From assembly GCF_000013405.1 (NCBI RefSeq), contig NC_007759.1, forward strand, positions 310,001 through 374,000: 64,000 bases of DNA. The letters are read 5' to 3'. The position numbers and the translations under genes were made by a program. The notes beneath the pieces are model-generated. The model had not been told where the DNA came from. It did not search any database and was given only the letters and a program-made list of their open reading frames with translations. Within the stretch, counting starts at the first letter, position 1. Each line of letters begins with the position of its first letter. Below, in pieces: positions 38,074-44,877 of the stretch. This DNA comes from Syntrophus aciditrophicus SB. Lineage in GTDB: Bacteria > Desulfobacterota > Syntrophia > Syntrophales > Syntrophaceae.

Positions 38074-38221
38074 GAGAGGCTGAAAATAGGTGTCCGTCGC
38101 CGCCGTACCTGCCTCTGTGAATTCATGCCGGGCTGCGTTCGAAAGTTCAACTGAGAGACGGGCAGGCGGTGCAGCTCGATCTCGGAGCAGAAAGAAGACA
38201 AAAGAGTAGCGGGATGTCGCC

Positions 38222-38620
38222 ATGAACTGGTTTTTTCTTCATGTCGGATTCATGTTGACCGCAGCCGGTTTTTTAATGATCGGGGTGACGGTGGCCATGA
38301 CTTTGCGGCGTAATCGCTGGTGGCTGAAGATCCATCGACGGGCAGGCATCGGCGGAGCCGGCCTCATGGCGTCAGGGTTTCTCGCTGCCGTTCTTATGAT
38401 TTCCCTTTCCGGCCGGCCGCATTTTGGTAATCCTCATACCTGGCTGGGCGGATTGACGCTGGCTGCAGCATTTTCGACGCTTACTCTGGGATTTTTACAG
38501 TTTCGCCTGCCGGCTTATGGGGGGACGATTCGATGGATACATCGGATGTCAGGACGTCTGACCGTGATTCTGGCGATAGTTACTATCTCTTTCGGACTGA
38601 TTCTGGTCGGTTTTCTCTAA
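38222..38620 (+). CDS. Four-helix membrane protein, cytochrome b561-like
   Basis: A 132-residue integral membrane protein with four hydrophobic segments (residues about 5-25, 43-63, 72-92, 108-130) and conserved-looking histidines at LKIHRRAG, HFGNPHTWLGG and RWIHRMSGR, located at helix ends as in b561/DUF4079-type haem-binding proteins. This suggests a membrane electron carrier, which is an inference. It lies between the secreted beta-sandwich protein and wrbA and may act in the same redox system. Confidence 0.65.
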   Translation: MNWFFLHVGFMLTAAGFLMIGVTVAMTLRRNRWWLKIHRRAGIGGAGLMASGFLAAVLMISLSGRPHFGNPHTWLGGLTLAAAFSTLTLGFLQFRLPAYGGTIRWIHRMSGRLTVILAIVTISFGLILVGFL

Positions 38621-38820
38621 AATTGAAAAAGGGGATTCAAAGGGAGAATGTCTGCCTTTCCTTTATAACCCCGGATGCTTTTTTGCAGGAAAAAAAGCAG
38701 GAGATTTTTTTAAGTAACCGCTTATGCTGATTAAAAGGCATTTCGAATGCCGGATAAAAGAGTTCCGTAAAATGTTTTATTGGAAAGAATCCTGAAAAAC
38801 GATTTGAAAGGAGGGACATT

Positions 38821-39432
38821 ATGAAGATTATGGTTGTTTATTACTCGGCCTACGGTCACGTGCACCGTCTGGCCGAGGCCGTGGCTGAAGGGGCGAGTGA
38901 AATCGTTGACGTCGAGGTCGTAATGCGGCGTGTTCCGGAAACCCTTCCTGAAGCACTTCTGAAGAAGATCGGTGTTTTTGAAGCTCAGCAGGCCTTTGCC
39001 CATGTTCCCGTCTGTGAGGTGGCGGAACTGGAGACGGCGGATGCGATTCTCTTCGGCACTCCCGCCCGCTTCGGGAATATGTGCGGACAGATGCGCTCCT
39101 TTCTGGATGCAACGGGCGGCCTGTGGGCCAAAGGGGCGCTGGTCGGCAAGGTGGGCAGTGTTTTCACCAGTACGGGTACGCAGCACGGCGGTCAGGAGTC
39201 CACCATTCTCAGCTTCCATACGACACTCCTTCATCACGGTATGATCATTGTGGGACTGCCGTATACGTTTCAGGGGCAGTCAAGGAATGACGAGATTACA
39301 GGTTGTTCACCCTACGGCGCATCCACGATTGCCGGGTCAGCGAATGATCGATGGCCCACCGAAAATGAACTGGCCGGAGCGAATTTTCAGGGGCGTCATG
39401 TGGCCTGCATTGCCGGGAAACTTTTTCAGTAA
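38821..39432 (+). CDS. wrbA: NAD(P)H:quinone oxidoreductase, WrbA type
   Basis: A 203-residue flavodoxin-like FMN enzyme. The phosphate loop is [18 protein letters not shown], followed by [25 protein letters not shown] and [25 protein letters not shown], typical of WrbA tetramers. It reduces quinones by two electrons, avoiding semiquinone and superoxide formation. GAAAGGAGGGACATT precedes the ATG. The gene adds to the local redox-defence set. Confidence 0.95.
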   Translation: MKIMVVYYSAYGHVHRLAEAVAEGASEIVDVEVVMRRVPETLPEALLKKIGVFEAQQAFAHVPVCEVAELETADAILFGTPARFGNMCGQMRSFLDATGGLWAKGALVGKVGSVFTSTGTQHGGQESTILSFHTTLLHHGMIIVGLPYTFQGQSRNDEITGCSPYGASTIAGSANDRWPTENELAGANFQGRHVACIAGKLFQ

Positions 39433-39564
39433 GGAAGCCGGAAAAGATCACGCGCATTCCTCAGGCGGCAGCCGGAGGAATGCGTCGTTTCAAGGGAGTT
39501 CTTGACTTTCAATGAGCCGTTCCCTATACTCCCGCCCCAAATAAGATCAAAATGGAAACTTTAC

Positions 39565-40212
39565 ATGGAAATCGCAGTTAATTTCATTGATTTTTTTATT
39601 CATCTCGACAGGTATCTTCAGCTCCTGATTTCAAATTTCGGCATATGGACCTACGTCATCATTTTTCTGATTATTTTCTGTGAAACGGGGCTTGTCGTGA
39701 CGCCCTTTCTGCCGGGAGATTCTCTCCTTTTCGGGTTGGGAGCCCTGGCCGCCACCGGCGCCCTGGAAGTGGAATTGCTGCTGATGGCCATTCCTGTTGC
39801 GGCGGTGGCCGGAGATAATGTGAACTATACCCTGGGTAAATTTATCGGACCTCGAGTCTTTCATCAGGAAAAATCCCGTTTTTTCAAGAAGGAATATCTC
39901 GATCGAACCCACCGGTTTTACGAACGGTATGGGGGAAAAACCATCATTATCGCGCGATTTGTTCCCATTGTGCGTACATTTTCCCCTTTTGTGGCCGGGA
40001 TAGGCCAAATGGCCTATCCCCGGTTTCTTGCCTACAGCGTATCGGGGGGGCTTGCCTGGGTAGCCTTTTTTATCCTGGGCGGCTTTTACTTTGGGAATCT
40101 TCCTTTAATTAAAGAAAATTTCACCCTGGTTATCCTGGCGATCATCGGAATATCTATCATGCCCGGTCTGTTCGAATTTGTCCGTCGCCGCAGGGAGATG
40201 ACAGCCGGTTAA
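39565..40212 (+). CDS. DedA family membrane protein
   Basis: About 215 residues with the DedA/SNARE-associated (VTT) domain: an early amphipathic and membrane segment, the ETGLVVTPFLPGDSLLFGLG motif, KSRFFKKEYLDRTHRFYERYGGKTI, and RFVPIVRTFSPFVAGIGQM. Several DedA proteins flip undecaprenyl phosphate or phospholipids. The frame is open to 39502; I start at the ATG at 39565 because the longer N-terminus is unlike the family. The ribosome binding site is weak. Confidence 0.9.
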   Translation: MEIAVNFIDFFIHLDRYLQLLISNFGIWTYVIIFLIIFCETGLVVTPFLPGDSLLFGLGALAATGALEVELLLMAIPVAAVAGDNVNYTLGKFIGPRVFHQEKSRFFKKEYLDRTHRFYERYGGKTIIIARFVPIVRTFSPFVAGIGQMAYPRFLAYSVSGGLAWVAFFILGGFYFGNLPLIKENFTLVILAIIGISIMPGLFEFVRRRREMTAG

Positions 40213-40293
40213 AAAAAATTCTACACCGGCCTATTCGTGAGAATGAGGCAATAATCTGCTTATGAGAATTTCACCGTCTGGGAGAAGGAAAAA

Positions 40294-41166
40294 GTGAAGC
40301 GCATCGTCATCTGTCTTCTGGGATTGATCCTCCTGTTCTGTTATGCAACCGAGGCCTTTTCCGGGGAGAAGACCATTGTCAAGATCGGTGAGGATGTTTT
40401 CATTCAGGAAGGCCGGCGGGTCCACAATGTGATTGCCTTCGGAGGGCAGGTCACCGTTTCAGGGACCGTAACCTCTCATGTTGTTGCGGTAGGGGGCTCC
40501 GTCGTTCTGACCAGAACGGCCGCAATCGGCGGGGATGTCGTCTGTCTGGGAGGCGTTGTTGTGCTGGGCAAAGGGGCTCAAATTAACGGCACGCTGACTG
40601 AAATCAATTCCTCCAATCTTTCCGAAGCGATTTCCGATGTTCTGAATGACAACTGGGAGGGATGGTCCTGGATCTTTACGATCATTTCCATTCTGGTTTT
40701 TGCCGGCTTTCTGATTCTGGCCCTGTTGATCATCACCCTGATACCGAAACCGGTTCATCGGATTTCTCAAGCCATTCAGGGGCATCTGATTCAGGTGGGG
40801 CTCTGGGGTATTCTGGTGCTGATCCTTGTTGTTCCTCTTGCGTTATTGTTGACCCTTTCCGTTGTGGGCATCGTTCTTGTTCCCCTGGAAATGACGCTCG
40901 TTGTCTGTGCGGCGCTTCTTGGACTGGTTGCCGTCGCCCGGCTGATCGGTATGATGCTGCTGGCACTGTTCAAGAAAAACACGGCGAAGCCGCTCTGGGA
41001 GACTTTCTGGGGCTTGCTTCTGCTGTGGATCGTGGGCTGGATTCCTGTTTTAGGCTGGATGATCAAGATCCTTGCCCTGGTCATCGGCATCGGGGGCGTT
41101 TTCGCTACCCGATTCGGCACCCATTCATTGCCCCCCCGCCGGGTTGCCTCTCCGGATACCACGTAA
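40294..41166 (+). CDS. Bactofilin-like domain fused to a polytopic membrane domain
   Basis: A 290-residue protein. Residues 1-23 are a signal-like segment. Residues about 24-105 are short beta repeats (IAFGGQVTVSGTVTSHVVAVGG, then AAIGGDVVCLGGVVVLGKGAQINGTL), as in bactofilin/polymer-forming and DUF8173-type proteins. The remainder has four to six hydrophobic segments (around 128-150, 165-200, 205-225, 245-270). Start is GTG at 40294 after GGGAGAAGG. The beta-helix would face the periplasm. Role unknown; perhaps an envelope scaffold or stress protein. Confidence 0.75.
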   Translation: MKRIVICLLGLILLFCYATEAFSGEKTIVKIGEDVFIQEGRRVHNVIAFGGQVTVSGTVTSHVVAVGGSVVLTRTAAIGGDVVCLGGVVVLGKGAQINGTLTEINSSNLSEAISDVLNDNWEGWSWIFTIISILVFAGFLILALLIITLIPKPVHRISQAIQGHLIQVGLWGILVLILVVPLALLLTLSVVGIVLVPLEMTLVVCAALLGLVAVARLIGMMLLALFKKNTAKPLWETFWGLLLLWIVGWIPVLGWMIKILALVIGIGGVFATRFGTHSLPPRRVASPDTT

Positions 41167-41210
41167 TCGGCGCCCGTGCTTACCTCCTTTTCTGCCGTTG
41201 TGTTAATCCC

Positions 41211-41327
41211 CTTTCCGATCAGAGATGATGCCCAGTCAACGATGTGGAAGCGTGGCGCATCCAGGCGCCGCTAGCGAAGCCAACACCAACACCAACGCAG
41301 CGTGCCCTTTGCTCTGAAATCGGAAAG
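41211..41327. repeat. Possible small inverted-repeat (MITE-like) element
   Basis: CTTTCCGATCAGAG at 41211-41224 is mirrored by CTCTGAAATCGGAAAG at 41312-41327 (14 paired positions, two bases bulged), enclosing 87 bases with a short direct repeat (three CCAACA-like units near 41280) and a GGCGC-rich hairpin at 41253-41271. It lies between two convergent genes, with no ORF of its own. Confidence 0.4.
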
Positions 41328-41365
41328 ATACTTTTGAATGCCGTTCGGGATGAATTTTGGGAAAG

Positions 41366-42805
41366 TCAACTCCGATTGATCGGCGAAATATACGCTTTAC
41401 GGGAACGGGCAGCGCCGGTCTTTCTGGCGGCCTCCATGACTGCCGCGGCGACCCGGGGCTGGACGGTGGGATCAAAAATGCTGGGGATGATAAAATCCCG
41501 CCTCAGCGCATCGGCTTTAACGGCCGTAGCGATGGCGTGAACCGCGGCCAGCAGCATTTCCTGATTGATGTCCCGGGCGTGACAGTCCAGGGCTCCCCGG
41601 AAAAGGCCGGGGAAGCACAGGACATTGTTCACCTGGTTGTTGTAATCGGAGCGACCCGTTGCCACGACAGCGGCATAGGGCTCCGCTTCTTCAGGCAGAA
41701 TTTCGGGAACCGGATTGGCCATGGCAAAGACGATCGGATCCCTTGCCATTTTCGAGATATCCTTTCCTTGAAGCAGGCCGGGACGGGACAAACCGATGAA
41801 GACGTCGGCGCCCCGCAGGGCGTCAGCCAGACCGCCTTTCAACCCTTCCGGATTGGTTGTCAGGGCGAGTTCGGCCTTGAATGGATTCATGTCTTCCTGC
41901 CTTCCCCGATACAGAATTCCCCCACGGTCGCAGCCGATAATTTTTCTGACCCCTGCGGCTGACAGCAGAGAAATGGAGGCGATGCCGGCCGCTCCCAGGC
42001 CGTTGACGACGACGGTGATTTCCTCGATCCGTTTGCCGACGATTTTCAGGGCATTGATCAGGCCGGCGAGGATAACGACTGCCGTACCGTGCTGATCGTC
42101 ATGGAAAACGGGGATATCGAGTTCCTTTTTCAGACGCTGCTCGATTTCGAAGCAGCGGGGCGCGGAAATGTCTTCCAGATTGATCCCTCCGAAACCGGGG
42201 GCAATCCATTTTACAGCCTGGATGATTTCTTCCGGATTTTTTGTATTCAGGCAAATGGGGAAGGCGTCAACGCCGCCGAAGCTTTTGAACAATACGGCTT
42301 TCCCTTCCATGACCGGCAACGCGGCTTCAGGACCGATATCCCCGAGCCCGAGGACGGCCGATCCGTCGGTGACGATCGCAACGGTGTTTTTTCTGATGGT
42401 CAGATCATAGGCTCGTTCGATATCCTCCGAAACAGCGAGGGATATCCGCGCGACGCCGGGGGTATAGGCCATGGCCAGGTCATCGCGGTTTGCCATTGGA
42501 ATTTTGCTGACCACCTCGATTTTCCCTCCCGTGTGCCTGAGAAAGGTGCAGTCAATCACATCAAAGGTTCGGAATCCTTCCAGGGCTCCGATGGTTTTCA
42601 GAATTTCCCGTTCTCTGTCTTCGTCAGGCGCGTAAACAAGAATTTCCCGGACAATCTTTCCATCATTCTGGGCAGGCGTCTTCATTTCCATGATCTCGCC
42701 GCCCACCCTGCCAACTGCGGCCATGAGTCGTGAAAGGGCATCGGTTCCTTCCGGCATGTCCAGAGAAACGCGGAAACTGTAACTTGGACCTGGGTTTTTT
42801 AACAT
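41366..42805 (-). CDS. NAD(P)-dependent malic enzyme with N-terminal ACT domain
   Basis: A 479-residue enzyme converting malate to pyruvate and CO2. An ACT-like regulatory domain (residues about 8-90: YSFRVSLDMPEGTDALSRLM) precedes the malic enzyme core: AYTPGVARISLAV with the catalytic tyrosine, the metal-binding NLEDISAPRCFEIE and HDDQHGTAVV, and the nucleotide-binding VVNGLGAAGIASI. ACT fusion suggests allosteric control by an amino acid or other small molecule; the ligand is unknown. The start is preceded by GGAAAGGAACG. Confidence 0.93.
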   Translation of the reverse strand: MLKNPGPSYSFRVSLDMPEGTDALSRLMAAVGRVGGEIMEMKTPAQNDGKIVREILVYAPDEDREREILKTIGALEGFRTFDVIDCTFLRHTGGKIEVVSKIPMANRDDLAMAYTPGVARISLAVSEDIERAYDLTIRKNTVAIVTDGSAVLGLGDIGPEAALPVMEGKAVLFKSFGGVDAFPICLNTKNPEEIIQAVKWIAPGFGGINLEDISAPRCFEIEQRLKKELDIPVFHDDQHGTAVVILAGLINALKIVGKRIEEITVVVNGLGAAGIASISLLSAAGVRKIIGCDRGGILYRGRQEDMNPFKAELALTTNPEGLKGGLADALRGADVFIGLSRPGLLQGKDISKMARDPIVFAMANPVPEILPEEAEPYAAVVATGRSDYNNQVNNVLCFPGLFRGALDCHARDINQEMLLAAVHAIATAVKADALRRDFIIPSIFDPTVQPRVAAAVMEAARKTGAARSRKAYISPINRS

Positions 42806-42923
42806 GGCGCAACGTTCCTTTCCCTCCGGTTTCTGAAAAAATCTCCTGGATTTTTTATATCAGAATTTCGCTGGAAAGAACACGTCACATGAGAAATGGA
42901 AACATGGCAGAAGGGATTCCTCA

Positions 42924-42973
42924 TAATAAAGGCGCCTGCCTCCAGGATTTTTCAACCCTTGAAAGCAGGCGCC
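42924..42973 (-). terminator. Terminator of the orphan membrane protein gene
   Basis: GGCGCCTGC (42931-42939) and GCAGGCGCC (42965-42973) form a perfect 9-bp stem with a 25-base loop. On the minus strand it is followed by TTTATTATG, and it lies 51 bases after the stop codon of the upstream minus-strand gene. Confidence 0.7.
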
Positions 42974-43023
42974 GCGAAATCGTTTATGAAAATGTTAACC
43001 GTTTGTGAATGCAGACGGATCGA

Positions 43024-44259
43024 CTATTCCCTGCCGGCAGGAACCTTCCGGACCAGGGGCCACTTGTCGAAAAAGGTGTTGTAGTACAGGAAAACCATAA
43101 GCCAGGCAAACTGGCCGGCAAGGATGCCCATGACTGGATAGCCCATCCCCAGGTCGTTTCCGGCATAGGGAACCATCTTGAAGATCTTCACCCAGATGAT
43201 GCCGTACGCAAGGCCCAGTACCCACCAGATGGCGATCCGCGTCAGAATGCGGGCAACGGGATTCTGAACCATGGCTGCCGTGGGCCAGTCGTCAAACACA
43301 TGGTGCCACAGCAGGGTCGCGATAACAATGGACAAGGCGACTGAGGCAACCGGAACATCAGGAGGCACGCCGGGCATCAGGTTCAACGGATTAACGATGG
43401 CTCGTACGACATACAGCATGGCATAAGCTCCAATAAAGCTGATGATGAGACCGATGAAGCCCATCCAGGGTTGTTTCTTGGCGAAAAATTTCATGGGATA
43501 ATGCTCGCCGCCCTCAGCAGGAATAAGGAAAAACCAGATGAAGCACTGTGCCCAGGCAACAAAAGTCGGCCAGGAGCCCATGGGTTTGTTGATAATCTCA
43601 TGCCCACCGAGTTCCAGATGAAACCAGAAGCTGGGGATAATGATTGCGAACCAGACCAGGAGGCAGAAATAGGAACCCACCCCCATGGTTCCGATGCTGT
43701 CATAGGGAGCCTTGATGTTGCCGGCAAAGGGCCATTTATGAAACAGGGCGGGATAACCGATATTGGCCAGAATGACGGGAAGCGCGTAGAAGTTCCCGAC
43801 TTCCCAGCCTTCGATGGCCAGTTTGACCTCATCCGCGTTCTGCGGTGTAAACAGGATGGCTAAGCTTAATGGTTTCCACCACATGCCGGTAAATCCGACG
43901 ACAATGAAGAAACCGACGAGACCGACGATCAGACCGACGGCTGTATACCAGAGTCCAGCCCAGGGCTGACGAGGCGTAACGGCATATTTTCCGTAACCGC
44001 CGAAGACCAGGGACTGCCAGATCCAAGCGTTGATGATCATCCAGAAAAAGGTGGCTTCCGCAAAAACCTGGAAAAACTTACCTGCTGTTTTGGCATCGAC
44101 TTCCTGCAGTCCCGGCGCGCCGAAAGCCAGGATAATGGCCTTGGAGATCGTACCCCAGATCGGCCAATAAATGCAGGCGACGATAACCGTGAGAATGACG
44201 GCCACAATTCCCGTGGTAATAAGACTGTTAAAACTCCGTTTTACAACATACTCATCCAT
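43024..44259 (-). CDS. Polytopic membrane protein of unknown function
   Basis: A 411-residue integral membrane protein with about ten or eleven hydrophobic segments spread over its length and a tryptophan-rich, aromatic composition (IYWPIWGTISK, WMIINAWIWQSLVFGGYGKY, GFTGMWWKPLSLAIL, VVWF- and WFFLIP-type stretches). HHVFDDWP and GGHEIINKPMGSWP are charged loop motifs that could line a channel. I do not recognise the family. A GGAGAGGGAAGAT site fixes the ATG at 44259; a longer frame to 44307 is not needed. It stands alone between a terminator and a 600-base upstream region with repeated ACAATGT sites, suggesting strong individual regulation, perhaps as a transporter. Confidence 0.7.
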   Translation of the reverse strand: MDEYVVKRSFNSLITTGIVAVILTVIVACIYWPIWGTISKAIILAFGAPGLQEVDAKTAGKFFQVFAEATFFWMIINAWIWQSLVFGGYGKYAVTPRQPWAGLWYTAVGLIVGLVGFFIVVGFTGMWWKPLSLAILFTPQNADEVKLAIEGWEVGNFYALPVILANIGYPALFHKWPFAGNIKAPYDSIGTMGVGSYFCLLVWFAIIIPSFWFHLELGGHEIINKPMGSWPTFVAWAQCFIWFFLIPAEGGEHYPMKFFAKKQPWMGFIGLIISFIGAYAMLYVVRAIVNPLNLMPGVPPDVPVASVALSIVIATLLWHHVFDDWPTAAMVQNPVARILTRIAIWWVLGLAYGIIWVKIFKMVPYAGNDLGMGYPVMGILAGQFAWLMVFLYYNTFFDKWPLVRKVPAGRE

Positions 44260-44877
44260 ATCTTCCCTCTCCTTTTTTTGAAAAAAATTCTGATGCCAAT
44301 TCGACAACTCGCCGCCTTAACTGGAACAGAAAAAATTCTTCGATTTATGAATGCCATGTTGAATCTTTTATATAAGATTAAAATGGTCAGGTCATTGCTC
44401 CCCGGGGTCCTGAAATCCGCCCCTCCTCCTTTCTATGAATTGACCAAGCCGACTTCTTCCTTTCACCCTCCTTTCCTGTGTTTGTAATTGTCTTACAATG
44501 TGTTCAAAAAACAGCCACATTGTGACTTATGTTTCATACACACCAGACAATGTCAACAAAAAGTTTACAACCTTTGCGTTACATCTCAGATAAATATTAA
44601 TCAGATCAAAATTCAGTCATTGTGAAAGGCGGCTCCGAGTTAATTAGAAAGGCGTGAATTGATTTCTTTTTGCCCGCATTTCAGTAAAAGCTCAGATGCC
44701 GTTCCCTCTATGTGCAGGATGGTCCTAAGATCCTGTTCCTTATGGAAATCCGCATTTTTCTCTGTTGCATTATGCAGTCATGTATTGTACGTAAACTTCT
44801 CTTTCAGAGACCAGGTGAATGAGTCCGTTGAAAAAGCATGATGAAGCGCATTGAAATAATAAAAGTGAGAAAAGAAA
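44260..44877. other. Divergent intergenic region upstream of purL and the membrane protein gene
   Basis: 618 bases without a supported gene. It contains the ACAATGT motif cluster at 44487-44556 and must hold the promoters of the orphan membrane protein (-) and purL (+). The frame at 44659-44841 has no ribosome binding site or family resemblance. Confidence 0.6.
44487..44556 (-). promoter_or_regulatory. Cluster of three ACAATGT sites with a -35-like TTGACA
   Basis: ACAATGTG (44495-44502) and its exact reverse complement CACATTGT (44516-44523) form an inverted repeat with a 13-base spacer; a third ACAATGT lies at 44547-44553. ATTGT-CTT-ACAAT (44487-44499) is itself a palindrome. On the minus strand TTGACA spans 44556-44551, overlapping the third site; the -10 is poor. 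A regulator acting at an upstream promoter of the membrane protein gene is plausible. Confidence 0.4.

Noticed and set aside
38737-38752. Perfect short hairpin GGCATT-TCG-AATGCC before wrbA
   Set aside because: Only six pairs and no T tract; too weak to call a terminator.
44659-44841. 60-codon frame upstream of purL
   Set aside because: No ribosome binding site and no family similarity; lies in a regulatory intergenic region.
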